Counted from the stretch's first letter, positions 24,744-34,637 are shown. The stretch is DNA of 37,879 nucleotides from Rhodoferax sp. (GCA_013791765.1 VMTC01000086.1:1-37879), one strand, 5' to 3'. The notes: generated by a model not told the origin, from the sequence alone. A program made the numbers and translations.

Positions 24744-24830
24744 GCAGTTGATGCGGTGCTTTGGCTAGCAGGCCCAAGCACGCGGTCCGAGCCTCGTTCA
24801 ACATGTGTGAACTGCAACGCTCCTCGGAAG
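24736..24830 (-). promoter_or_regulatory. SAH riboswitch upstream of ahcY
   Basis: The minus strand reads CCGAGGAGCGTTGCAG, then GAGGCTCGG, then a variable hairpin, then CAACTGCGCTCACC. These are the conserved blocks of the S-adenosylhomocysteine riboswitch: GAGCG/CGCTC for P1 and the CCGAG/CTCGG pairing. It lies about 80 bp before the ahcY start, the known location of this class in beta- and gamma-proteobacteria. It is expected to raise ahcY-tlyA-metF expression when SAH builds up. Confidence 0.88.
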
Positions 24831-24927
24831 GCGATAATTCTACCTTTTCCGGACTTTCTTAGTCGGCCGCTCCGTGCGCACGTCTCCAGATTGAGCGGTG
24901 CAAGCTGATCGCCTCCAGCCCAAATTC

Positions 24928-26559
24928 ATGACCTACCAAGCCGAAACCCGCCGCCGCCGCACCTTTGCCATCATTTCCCACCCCGATGCGGGTAAAACCA
25001 CGCTGACCGAGAAGCTGTTGCTGTTCTCGGGCGCGATCCAGATCGCAGGCAGTGTCAAAGCGCGAAAAGCCACGCGCCACGCAACCAGCGACTGGATGGA
25101 GATCGAGAAGCAGCGCGGCATTTCGGTGGCGTCGAGCGTGATGCAAATGGTCTACCGCGACCATGTCATCAACCTGCTTGACACCCCCGGCCACAAGGAC
25201 TTTTCCGAGGACACCTACCGCGTGCTGACCGCCGTGGACTCGGCGTTGATGGTGATTGACGCGGCCAACGGCGTCGAGTCGCAAACCCGGCGCTTGATCG
25301 AGGTCTGCCGCCAGCGCAACACGCCGATCATCACCTTCATCAACAAGATGGACCGCGAAGTGCGCGACCCGCTGGACATTCTGGACGAGGTCGAGCGTGA
25401 ACTGGGCATGCCCTGCGTGCCGATGACCTGGCCAGTGGGCCAGGGCAAAACCTTTGGCGGCATCATCAACCTGCGCACGCATGTGATGACGGTGTTTGAG
25501 TCGGGCAGTCAGCGCCTGCCGCACGACTTTGACGCCATGCCCTTGTCCGACCCCGCTGCCCTGCAAAAGCGCTTTGGCCATGAATGGGACACCGCGCTGG
25601 AAAGCATGGAACTGGCCACTGGCGCCTCCCCCGCGTTCGACCGCGAGGCTTTTTTGGCCGGCAAACAAACCCCGGTGTTCTTTGGCTCGGGTGTGAACAA
25701 CTTTGGTGTGATGGAGGTGCTCGACGCCCTGGTTGACCTGGCACCGTCACCCGGTCCGCGCACCAGTTCGTTCGTGGTCAACAAGCAGCCCGTCATCAAG
25801 CAGGTGCAGCCCGAAGACGACGCGTTCTCGGGTGTGGTGTTCAAGGTGCAGGCCAATATGGACGCCAACCACCGCGACCGCATTGCCTTTGTGCGCATCG
25901 CCTCTGGCAAGTACGCGCCCGGTTTGAAACTCAAGGTCATGCGCACCGGCAAGGAGCTGCGCCCCACCAGCGTGGTGACCTTCATGAGCCAGCGCCGCGA
26001 GGCGGTGGAAGAGGCTTTTGCTGGCGACATCATCGGTTTCACCACGCACGGCGGCGTGCAACTGGGTGACACCATCACCGACGGTTCGGTCAACCTGCTG
26101 TTCACCGGTTTGCCATTTTTTGCGCCCGAGATGTTCATGACCGTGGTCTTGAGGAACCCGCTGCGCACCAAGCAGTTGCAGCAGGGGCTGGCGCAGCTCG
26201 GCGAAGAGGGTGCCATTCAGGTGTTCCGGCCCGAGATGGGCGGCAACATGCTGTTAGGCGCCATCGGCCAGTTGCAGTTTGAGGTGGTGCAGCACCGCCT
26301 CAAAGGCGAATACGACGCCGACATCCGCCTGGAGCCCAGCCAGTACACCGGCGCGCGTTGGATCACTGCTGACTCAGCCGTCGAGCTGAAAGACTTTGTC
26401 TACGCCTACCCGCAGCGCATGGCACGGGACGCCGCCAACACACTGGCTTATTTGTGCACCAGCCCCTATGACGTGCGCCTGGCGCAGGAGCGCTTTCCCA
26501 AAATCCACTTTCACCCGCTGCGCGAGCACGCCGGTCTGGCGCTACAGGCCGCAGGCTGA
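24928..26559 (+). CDS. prfC: Peptide chain release factor 3
   Basis: A 543-residue translational GTPase that removes RF1/RF2 from the ribosome after termination. The start is taken at the ATG at 24928, giving MTYQAETRRRRTFAIISHPD, the usual N-terminus; a GTG ten codons earlier is open but not supported. GTPase motifs: G1 SHPDAGKTT, G3 DTPGHKDF, G4 NKMD. RF3-specific segments EIEKQRGISVASSVMQM and LLDTPGHKDFSEDTYRVLTA are present. It is divergent from ahcY. Confidence 0.96.
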   Translation: MTYQAETRRRRTFAIISHPDAGKTTLTEKLLLFSGAIQIAGSVKARKATRHATSDWMEIEKQRGISVASSVMQMVYRDHVINLLDTPGHKDFSEDTYRVLTAVDSALMVIDAANGVESQTRRLIEVCRQRNTPIITFINKMDREVRDPLDILDEVERELGMPCVPMTWPVGQGKTFGGIINLRTHVMTVFESGSQRLPHDFDAMPLSDPAALQKRFGHEWDTALESMELATGASPAFDREAFLAGKQTPVFFGSGVNNFGVMEVLDALVDLAPSPGPRTSSFVVNKQPVIKQVQPEDDAFSGVVFKVQANMDANHRDRIAFVRIASGKYAPGLKLKVMRTGKELRPTSVVTFMSQRREAVEEAFAGDIIGFTTHGGVQLGDTITDGSVNLLFTGLPFFAPEMFMTVVLRNPLRTKQLQQGLAQLGEEGAIQVFRPEMGGNMLLGAIGQLQFEVVQHRLKGEYDADIRLEPSQYTGARWITADSAVELKDFVYAYPQRMARDAANTLAYLCTSPYDVRLAQERFPKIHFHPLREHAGLALQAAG

Positions 26560-26582
26560 AAAGCCCGGCCTGTCGAAAAATA

Positions 26583-26643
26583 TATATCAAATCGGGCTGT
26601 AGCCCGCGTACTACTTGCGTAGGCAGCTATTAATCAAATAGTA
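26583..26643 (-). repeat. Dispersed ~60-bp repeat, copy 5 (intergenic)
   Basis: On the minus strand: ACTATTTGATTAATAGCTGC, then CTACGCAAGTAGTACGCGGG, then CTACAGCCCGATTTGATAT. It sits between prfC and the DUF2721 gene and gives the cleanest non-coding copy for comparison. Confidence 0.8.
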
Positions 26644-26689
26644 TTGATGTGTTGTTGGGTGCAGTTCCCATCGTGCCCAAGGAGTCACC

Positions 26690-27142
26690 ATGTTTTTCAC
26701 CACTGACCTTGCCACGATCTCGCACGGCATTCAACTCGCGGTGGCGCCGGTCTTTCTGCTCACCGCCGTGTCCGGCATGATCGGCGCGGTAGCGGGGCGA
26801 CTGGCGCGCATCATTGACCGCGCGCGCCTGCTGGAAGATCGCATTGAAGCAGCCCCGGCGGACAAGCCCATGACGGCGCAATATATTGAGCTGGCGCGCC
26901 TGCGCCGACGCGGCGCGTTGGTCAACGCCTGCATTGCACTGCTGACCTTTTGCGCCATTCTGATCGGCCTGACCATCGTGGTCCTGTTTCTCGGCGAGAC
27001 GACCGAGTTGCAGATTTACCGCATCGCCACCTTCTGCTTTTTGTCGGGGGTTCTTTTTTTCCTGGCGGCGCTGCTGTGCTTTTTTGCCGAAACCCTGCTG
27101 GCCACGCGCATCCTCAAGTTCGGGCGCCCCAGAGACCATTGA
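26690..27142 (+). CDS. DUF2721-family membrane protein
   Basis: A 150-residue inner-membrane protein. Residues 5-35 form a first helix with the DUF2721 pattern ISHGIQLAVAPVFLLTAVSG, followed by GRLARIIDRARLLEDRI, a basic amphipathic stretch. Two more helices follow (LVNACIALLTFCAILIGLTI and IATFCFLSGVLFFLAALLCF). The start has AAGGAG at a good distance. Function of the family is unknown to me. It stands alone between prfC and the ABC-F gene. Confidence 0.8.
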   Translation: MFFTTDLATISHGIQLAVAPVFLLTAVSGMIGAVAGRLARIIDRARLLEDRIEAAPADKPMTAQYIELARLRRRGALVNACIALLTFCAILIGLTIVVLFLGETTELQIYRIATFCFLSGVLFFLAALLCFFAETLLATRILKFGRPRDH

Positions 27143-27237
27143 GCCCAGCGCCTGGTCCTCAAAGCCCTTGAATAAATGACTGTCGGCGGGCTCGGCGCAG
27201 CGCGCTGCCGGCCGGAGGGCGGGATAATCCTCCCCCT

Positions 27238-29127
<1,890 letters not shown>

Positions 29128-29158
29128 ACTTGAGCGCCCTCAGACCCTCAAAGCACGC

Positions 29159-29467
29159 ATGACCGACCACTACGCCACCTTAGGCCTGCGCAGCGATGCG
29201 ACGCTGGCCGACATTAAAAAGGCCTTTCGCCAACAAGCCTCGCTGCACCACCCTGACCGCAATGCTGCCGCCAATGCCGCCGCGCGTTTTCGCGCCGTGC
29301 AAGAGGCCTATGAAGTGCTCTCTGATGCGGGCAAACGCCAGACTTATGACGACAATCGGCGCCGCAACCTGCTCGACAGCCCGCTCGAGACCGCACACGA
29401 GATTTGGCAAAACTATTTTGACCCGTTGCTGCGCAATGCCCAAGACATGAAGAGTACAAGACCATGA
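29159..29467 (+). CDS. J-domain (DnaJ-like) protein
   Basis: A 102-residue co-chaperone with a J-domain as nearly its whole length. Residues 4-65 hold YATLGLRSDATLADIKKAFR, the HPD motif in LHHPDRNAAANAAARF, and EAYEVLSDAGKRQTYDDNRR. HPD contacts Hsp70 and stimulates its ATPase. The last 35 residues are not a known client domain. It is 31 bp after the ABC-F gene and overlaps the next gene by four bases (ATGA), so the unknown neighbour is probably its functional partner. Confidence 0.88.
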   Translation: MTDHYATLGLRSDATLADIKKAFRQQASLHHPDRNAAANAAARFRAVQEAYEVLSDAGKRQTYDDNRRRNLLDSPLETAHEIWQNYFDPLLRNAQDMKSTRP

Positions 29468-30012
29468 ATATCTCACCTTTTTTCCGCAACCTGCGCTCGG
29501 CCTACGAGTCCGAGCTGGACGACTTGAGGTTTGACTCCGAAGGCCGTGACGTACTGCGTCAGCGCTTGACCCAAAGGCGCAAGGAACTGGCGTTCTTGCT
29601 GCAGATGATGGCGCTCAGCCCCGAGATGGTGGCGGTGGTTCTGCATCAGGGCTTCACGTTCAAGTCACCTGCCACGATGGAACATCTGCTGAGCCTGGCG
29701 CCGGAGGATTTCCCCGACTGGGACGCTCTGGCCGACGCGATCAAGTTGGCGCCCTGGGCGGACGATCTGGTCCAGACGATTCGCAAGGAGCCGATGGGCG
29801 ACTGGTTTATGACCGTCGCTGCCGCCCTGGAATACATGCACCACAAGCCCGCGTCGGCGCCCGCCCGCATCCACGACCCCGAGGATGAGGTCGAAGAAGA
29901 CCTTGAGCCAGAAATGAACCCCCTGGACGCTGAAGAAGAGAATGACGCCCGCAACCGCGAAGAAGCAGGCGCCGACTGGATGGTCGAGCAGGGCTTCGAC
30001 CGTAAAGAGTAA
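29464..30012 (+). CDS. Unrecognised protein coupled to the J-domain gene
   Basis: A 182-residue protein with no signal peptide or membrane helix. Residues 1-120 are predicted helical (SELDDLRFDSEGRDVLRQRL, then LLQMMALSPEMVAVVLHQGF), and the last 60 residues are very acidic (DPEDEVEEDLEPEMNPLDAE). I do not recognise the family. The ATGA overlap with the J-domain gene suggests the two are made together. The acidic tail could act as a substrate-binding or interaction segment; this is a guess. Confidence 0.7.
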   Translation: MNISPFFRNLRSAYESELDDLRFDSEGRDVLRQRLTQRRKELAFLLQMMALSPEMVAVVLHQGFTFKSPATMEHLLSLAPEDFPDWDALADAIKLAPWADDLVQTIRKEPMGDWFMTVAAALEYMHHKPASAPARIHDPEDEVEEDLEPEMNPLDAEEENDARNREEAGADWMVEQGFDRKE

Positions 30013-30078
30013 AACCTTGCGGGACAGACCGCAGTTACACGCAGTGAACCAGCTCTGTCCTCAACTGATCAAAAATAA

Positions 30079-30825
30079 ATGAAGCACCTTGCCCTCATCA
30101 CCAAGACCCAGAGCCTGATTGCTGCCGGCGACATCGTTGGCGCCGAAGCCGCCCTGGTTGAGTTGGCCGACACCGAGGGCGATTCAGCGCTGATGCTGGT
30201 GCTGGAGCAATTGCCGGCCAAAGACATACTGGCGGTGATACGCGAATACGACAACTCCAAGGAGTCGGTCGTCAACCTGCTGGTGACGCCCAAGCAGTTT
30301 GCCCACGCAGTGGTGATTGAAAAGCAATACAAGGACCTGACCCGCACCCACCTGCGCGGCATGGTCAACTCGATCATCTTCCGGGATGAGGCTGATCCCC
30401 TTGACTTTTTGAATGCGATGGGTGAGCTCGAAGGCGGCGCCGAGGCGCTGGCCGACTATTTTGAAGAAAAATGGAGCCGCATCGAAGCCTTTGCCCGTAC
30501 CGGCAGCTTTGACGCCGTCGACGATGACGGCCAGATGCTGTCTGAGGCCGCGCTGCTGGCCTCGGCCTATGTGCCAGCGCGCGTCGAGCAGGATGAAGTG
30601 GCCGACCAGGACTGGATGGAACTGGCCTGGATCCTGCGTTACCAGTGCCCCGACCTGTTCATTGAAATGCTGTTGGTACTGCGCGCCAAGGCGCGTGCGT
30701 TTGAGGCCGGACTGAGCGAGGACGAGGAATTATCCGAGGATGACGGCAAAGTCGAAACCGGCGACACCGACCGCGGCAAAGCGACACCGGCGGCGCTGGA
30801 GTCCGACGAAGAATCCGCGATCTGA
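30079..30825 (+). CDS. Unrecognised cytoplasmic protein with acidic tail
   Basis: A 248-residue soluble protein. Early residues (LITKTQSLIAAGDIVGAEAA, LVELADTEGDSALMLVLEQL) look like helical pairs, possibly a HEAT- or TPR-like arrangement. The C-terminal 40 residues are acidic (AGLSEDEELSEDDGKVETGD). No family is recognised. It follows the previous gene after 66 bp and precedes the 414-residue gene by 31 bp. The three unknown genes share orientation and acidic or helical character, which suggests a common process with the J-domain protein. Confidence 0.7.
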   Translation: MKHLALITKTQSLIAAGDIVGAEAALVELADTEGDSALMLVLEQLPAKDILAVIREYDNSKESVVNLLVTPKQFAHAVVIEKQYKDLTRTHLRGMVNSIIFRDEADPLDFLNAMGELEGGAEALADYFEEKWSRIEAFARTGSFDAVDDDGQMLSEAALLASAYVPARVEQDEVADQDWMELAWILRYQCPDLFIEMLLVLRAKARAFEAGLSEDEELSEDDGKVETGDTDRGKATPAALESDEESAI

Positions 30826-30856
30826 CGACAAGACAGACTCGGCCCACTGCGTCCCC

Positions 30857-32101
30857 ATGCCACATTCTCCTGACGCTGTCGCGTCCCTCGCCCGAACCTC
30901 AACCGTCTCGCTCTACGACCAGCGCCCCTTCTTTGAAAAGGCGCTGCTGTTTGGGGTGCAACACGGCATCATCGACGGGGCAAAACTTGATGCCATTGGC
31001 AACGAGGCGCCCAAAGGCATGGTGCAGATCGCGCGCTACTTCGGCACTGAATTCTTGCGCCCCGAGCTGGAAAGGGCCAAAGAACGCATCGTGAATCTGG
31101 TCAGCCTCTATCTGGAAAACAGCAGTGACGGTGACTTGCGGCTGGCCGCCGAGTCGCTGCGCGATCATTCGTTTTTGTCACGCTCCAAGGGCGGCTCCGA
31201 CCTGCTCAAGGCCTTGCTGGCCATGCCGCAAAACAGCCACTTCGGCATGAACGAGCGCGCTGGCTTCAGCGATGACAAGATTCCTTTGCTGGCCAAATGG
31301 TCGATGGCCAGCCTGAGCGACTACCAGGCGGAACTCGCCAAGCGCAGCCAAGTGGCCCAAGTGATGGATGCGGCGCTCTGGTTGGCGGATGAATTGGGCA
31401 TGCAAGCCGATGCGCTCGAAGAGTCGGGCCCCGATAGTGAGGCGGTCATCCGCACGGCGCTGCTGACGATGGCCTGCAAGCGCACCGAGTTACCCGACTG
31501 GGTCGCGTTTGAGCGTATGGTCGCTGTGCTGCGTAAGAAGTACGCAGGCATCGACCCGCCAGCCGTGCCGATTCTGGGGCCCAAGAATTTGCCGGCTCAC
31601 TTCACAGACGCCATCGAGGCGGTGCGGCAGTCTGTCATCGCCGATTTGCCAAAAATCCTGGACGCCAATGTATCTGCCAGAAAGCTGTTCAGTCAGACAC
31701 CGGCTTATTCGGGACGCTATTTTTGGGTCGAAGATGGCTTGAACGAGGTCGATGACTATGATCGCACGGCATCGGCGGCCTGGCAAAAAGCCACGGGCGG
31801 CCATGACGACGAAGGCTCACTGATCACGTTGTTTTTGTGTATTGCCGCAGGCAGCGCACCCAAGACCTTGCTGACCGAGAAGGCGGCTGTCACGCTGATT
31901 CGCAAAATCCGCAAGACCGGCCTAAGCCCCGAGTTGGCAAACCGGTACATTCGCGCCCATGCTCCGGTGCAGCATCAAGACGACTATGTCCGGCTGTGGA
32001 TGTCATTCTGTGATGAAGCCCAGTCGACATTGCAAAGCGATTACGACTACGAGTTAAAGGACGCTCTTGCCCTGCTGCGGCGGGAGTGCAATGTGAAATA
32101 G
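30857..32101 (+). CDS. Unrecognised 414-residue protein, last gene of the J-domain run
   Basis: The start is placed at the ATG at 30857 (MPHSPDAVASLARTSTVSLY); the same frame extends upstream into the previous gene, but that part is a basic, low-quality shadow. The protein is soluble, predicted mostly helical, with segments such as SLYDQRPFFEKALLFGVQHG and GMVQIARYFGTEFLRPELER. No catalytic motif stands out. It ends 119 bp before the convergent CBS-domain gene. Function unknown. Confidence 0.72.
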   Translation: MPHSPDAVASLARTSTVSLYDQRPFFEKALLFGVQHGIIDGAKLDAIGNEAPKGMVQIARYFGTEFLRPELERAKERIVNLVSLYLENSSDGDLRLAAESLRDHSFLSRSKGGSDLLKALLAMPQNSHFGMNERAGFSDDKIPLLAKWSMASLSDYQAELAKRSQVAQVMDAALWLADELGMQADALEESGPDSEAVIRTALLTMACKRTELPDWVAFERMVAVLRKKYAGIDPPAVPILGPKNLPAHFTDAIEAVRQSVIADLPKILDANVSARKLFSQTPAYSGRYFWVEDGLNEVDDYDRTASAAWQKATGGHDDEGSLITLFLCIAAGSAPKTLLTEKAAVTLIRKIRKTGLSPELANRYIRAHAPVQHQDDYVRLWMSFCDEAQSTLQSDYDYELKDALALLRRECNVK

Positions 32102-32219
32102 CAAGGTTTTCAATGCAGCGCTGTGGTTGCTGCGTTGGCAGCCCTTCTATGGCACGGCCTGCGGCGGGATGCCCCGACAACAATGGTTTAAAAATGGGAT
32201 GAGCTTTGGCGCATGGCGT

Positions 32220-32642
32220 CTAGCGATGGTGTTCGCGCCGCCGCGCCTCGAAAACGAACTCTTCCAGATCAGGGTCCATCGCATTGCGAGACGAGATGAT
32301 ACCGACCGGGCGGCCGTTCTCGACCACGGGCACATGGCGAAATCCGTTTTCTTGCATCAGCAGCAGTGCATGTCCGTAGGTCTTACCTGGCTCCAAGGTC
32401 TTGGGCTCTGCGGTCATCACCTCGGTCAGCTGCGTGGACTGGGCGTCACGGCCTTCGGCAATCACGCGAAAGACGGCATCCCGTTCTGTAAAAATGCCGA
32501 GCAGGTACTCGTCGGCGACCACCAGAACGGCGCCCACGTTACGCTCCGCCATCAATCGGGCGGCGTTGCTTACAGTCGTCTCAGGCGGAGCAGTCAGAAA
32601 CTTTTTCTGCTCCATGATAGTTCTAATAGGTTGATCGAACAT
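32220..32642 (-). CDS. Tandem CBS-domain protein
   Basis: A 140-residue protein made of one CBS pair. The first CBS unit covers IRTIMEQKKFLTAPPETTVS to LGIFTERDAVFRVI, the second LTEVMTAEPKTLEPGKTYGH to PVVENGRPVGIISSRNAM. Such pairs bind adenosine nucleotides and act as energy sensors. The start is taken at the ATG at 32642, because GGAGG sits six bases upstream; a TTG four codons earlier would overlap that ribosome site. An FNR-type box 46 bp upstream suggests induction at low oxygen. Confidence 0.88.
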   Translation of the reverse strand: MFDQPIRTIMEQKKFLTAPPETTVSNAARLMAERNVGAVLVVADEYLLGIFTERDAVFRVIAEGRDAQSTQLTEVMTAEPKTLEPGKTYGHALLLMQENGFRHVPVVENGRPVGIISSRNAMDPDLEEFVFEARRREHHR

Positions 32643-32687
32643 TGCAGCCTCCAATATTACATGCTAGCCATCTTTTGAACTGCGCTT

Positions 32688-32701
32688 TTGACCCAGATCA
32701 A
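32688..32701 (-). promoter_or_regulatory. FNR/ANR/DNR-type box upstream of the CBS gene
   Basis: The minus strand reads TTGAT-CTGG-GTCAA, nine of ten conserved positions of the TTGAT-N4-ATCAA site bound by FNR/CRP-family oxygen or NO sensors. It lies 46-59 bp upstream of the start codon, a normal activating distance. A separate perfect hairpin (ACAACCGC/GCGGTTGT, 32743-32765) lies further upstream. Confidence 0.6.
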
Positions 32702-32893
32702 TCCACCCGAGAAGGAGTTGAACAACGAGGCACGATTTCGAAACAACCGCTGAGATGGCGGTTGTCGTCATTTCACTGGACCTGTTGGCAGGCCGAATAT
32801 CGCGTCTGGAATTCAAGAAAACACGCCGTGGCGGCAGCGAACAATTTTGCGTTGAATAGGGGTAGGGAACGGCTCTCGCCATCCCCTCCCTCC

Positions 32894-32926
32894 GAACCCG
32901 GTGTGCGGTTTTCCCGCGACGGGCTC
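32894..32926 (-). ncRNA. Group II intron domain V hairpin
   Basis: The minus strand reads GAGCCCGTCGCGGGAAAACC then GCACACCGGGTTC. This has the domain V plan: a GAGCC/GGTTC base, a bulge and a GNRA-like GAAA loop on a GCGG/CCGC stem. It begins just after the reverse transcriptase stop. Domain VI follows as GGGAGGGGATGGC paired with GTTCCCTACCCC (about 32857-32893). Confidence 0.75.
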
Positions 32927-32931
32927 TCCAG

Positions 32932-34035
32932 TCAGTTGTTTCCACATCGGGATTGGCGCGCTAATTGATGGGCTGTAACCATGGTGAATAACCCAAGATT
33001 GGCGAAGTAGGCATTTGGCCATTGTTTGTGATCATTAAGACATCGTCCCTGCCCCGGTCGGTGCTTCTGCCTTCGCAGCATTGCCCGCAATCGACGCCTC
33101 ACAAAGCCGTCGATTGTTGAGAACGTGAATCGGTGTGCCTGTTTGAAATGGGCATACCACCCCTTGAGGGTTGGGTTGATTGACGCAATCACGCACTCGA
33201 TCGAATCGCCTCGTTTGCGTGAAGTCCGAGCACGCACCTTATCGCGCAATGCCATCAGACTTTTCTTGCGCACCCAGCGCTGCCCTGCTTCAAACCGATA
33301 CCCCAGAAACTCGAAACCTTGACCGTCCACCCGGCAGTCCCCAAGATGGGTTTTGTCAGGATGTAGTGTCAGGCCGTTCGCCCCCACCCAAGCGCGCATA
33401 CGCGCCAGCGCGGCCACTGCCTCGTCTTGGCTGCGACACAACACCACGGCATCATCGGCATAGCGCACCATCACCAGCCCAGCTTCACGCATTTCTACGT
33501 CCAGCTCGTGCAGATAAGCGTTGGCAAGCAAAGGACTTATTACGGCCCCTTGCGGACTGCCAGACGTTGGTGTCCATAGCTTCATGTTTTCCATGATGTC
33601 TTGCTTGAGAAAGCCCTGAATGAGCTTCATCACCCGACCGTCCCCGATGCGTCTTCCCACTTTCGCGAGAAGCCGATCATGTGGAATCGTGTCAAAGTAG
33701 CTTTGCAGATCCGCATCCACCACCCAGCAGTAGCCCGCTTTCAAATGCCGGTCTACCTCTCGTAGCGCATCCTTGCAACCCAAACCTTGCCGAAAGCCAT
33801 AGCTTCGCGGCTCGAATTCATGCTCAAAGATCGGCTCGATTACCAGCTTCAGCGCGGCCTGAACCATGCGGTCTTTGACAGCAGGTATTCCGAGCGGGCG
33901 CTGTTTCTTGCCTTTGGGTATGTAGACACGTCGCACCGGCAACGGGCGATAGCTCCCGTCGCGCAGTGCGTGCGCCAGTTCAACCAGATAGCGAAGCCGA
34001 TGTTGTGCAAATTTCTCCACACTCATTCGGTCCAC
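32932..34035 (-). CDS. Group II intron reverse transcriptase/maturase, N-terminally truncated
   Basis: The open frame gives 367 residues, against about 420-450 for complete enzymes. The reverse transcriptase domain is intact from RVYIPKGKKQRPLGIPAVKD through the catalytic MVRYADDAVVLC, and the maturase (GIIM) part follows (NPTLKGWYAHFKQAHRFTF, FVRRRLRAMLRRQKHRPGQG). In-frame homology goes back to NAGAAGVDRM before a stop at about 34064, so the first 50-70 residues are lost. The ATG at 34026 forms an ATGA overlap with the stop of the zinc-ribbon ORF, so it could still be translated. An active retroelement is unlikely. Confidence 0.8.
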   Translation of the reverse strand: MDRMSVEKFAQHRLRYLVELAHALRDGSYRPLPVRRVYIPKGKKQRPLGIPAVKDRMVQAALKLVIEPIFEHEFEPRSYGFRQGLGCKDALREVDRHLKAGYCWVVDADLQSYFDTIPHDRLLAKVGRRIGDGRVMKLIQGFLKQDIMENMKLWTPTSGSPQGAVISPLLANAYLHELDVEMREAGLVMVRYADDAVVLCRSQDEAVAALARMRAWVGANGLTLHPDKTHLGDCRVDGQGFEFLGYRFEAGQRWVRKKSLMALRDKVRARTSRKRGDSIECVIASINPTLKGWYAHFKQAHRFTFSTIDGFVRRRLRAMLRRQKHRPGQGRCLNDHKQWPNAYFANLGLFTMVTAHQLARQSRCGNN

Positions 34036-34595
34036 TCCAGCCGCCCCAGCATTCTTCTGGCCTCATGCGCAGTGCCTGTGAAACGCGCCATCAGGCTTTG
34101 GGGCAGTTCGGTGAGTTCAACACCTGGAATGAAGCGAGCGCACTGTGCCTGCCACAGCGCGGTGGCACCAAACACTTGCAGCCACCATTGGCGCCAGCGC
34201 GCGCTGGTGCGCTCAGGCACTCCCAGTGCCTCACCCGCCAGGGTTGTTGCGGCATTGATCTTGTTGCGTTTGACGGCCAGCACCACCACGGCCAAGGCGA
34301 CGTACACGCGCCTGCCCAAAAATCTCACCGACATCGGTGTTGAACGTTTGCGGCACAGGTTGCAGCAAAAGCTCCATCGCGATTGAAACTCAAACAGAAC
34401 CTCTTCGGGGCACGCTTTGGGTTTGCGGGGGTAGTTGGCCCGATGCAGTACGCCACCACACTGACACGCACTGGCGTGCATCTGAGCCGCCAGGTCGGTG
34501 TCTATTTGCACCAGGAATTGAAAAAATTGGGGGCTTTGAAGTAAGGTGTGGCACACTTTGATGGTCTCGATCTTGGTCGAAAGAGACTCTCCCAC
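34023..34595 (-). CDS. Zinc-ribbon and helix-turn-helix protein, 3' end fused to the intron
   Basis: A 190-residue ORF from a GTG. It has paired cysteines CQCGGVLHRANYPRKPKACP and WSFCCNLCRKRSTP, a zinc-ribbon layout, followed by FLGRRVYVALAVVVLAVKR and a helix-turn-helix-like LGVPERTSARWRQWWLQVFG. I have seen this type next to mobile DNA but know no function for it. Its last dozen codons (ARRMLGRLEWTE) are intron reverse-transcriptase DNA read in another frame, so the native C-terminus is probably lost. The start codon lies in a terminator hairpin, which is unusual. Confidence 0.55.
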   Translation of the reverse strand: MGESLSTKIETIKVCHTLLQSPQFFQFLVQIDTDLAAQMHASACQCGGVLHRANYPRKPKACPEEVLFEFQSRWSFCCNLCRKRSTPMSVRFLGRRVYVALAVVVLAVKRNKINAATTLAGEALGVPERTSARWRQWWLQVFGATALWQAQCARFIPGVELTELPQSLMARFTGTAHEARRMLGRLEWTE

Positions 34596-34637
34596 AAAGA
34601 CCGCTTGTTCAAAGTCTTGGTGGGAGATTTTTTTTGT
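34589..34637 (+). terminator. Strong plus-strand intrinsic terminator
   Basis: CTCCCACAAAGAC (34589-34601) pairs with GTCTTGGTGGGAG (34614-34626) and is followed by ATTTTTTTT. No plus-strand gene lies just upstream, so it may belong to a mobile element edge and shield the interior from outside transcription. Confidence 0.7.

Larger units (their letters stand above)
32857..34063 (-). mobile_element. 5'-truncated group II intron (3' part)
   Basis: The minus strand holds the reverse transcriptase, then domain V, then domain VI ending in CCCCTAT near 32857. The RNA domains I-IV and the first part of the reverse transcriptase are missing. The conserved NAGAAGVDRM segment marks the first recognisable residues; upstream the sequence belongs to the zinc-ribbon gene. 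The intron is therefore a dead fragment unable to splice on its own. Confidence 0.75.

Noticed and set aside
24898-24927. GTG start ten codons before the chosen prfC ATG
   Set aside because: The extra residues do not resemble RF3 N-termini, while MTYQAETRRRRTFAII fits well.
32932-34595. Retron or other defence-type reverse transcriptase with a partner gene
   Set aside because: The C-terminal maturase domain and the domain V/VI RNA right after the stop identify a group II intron.
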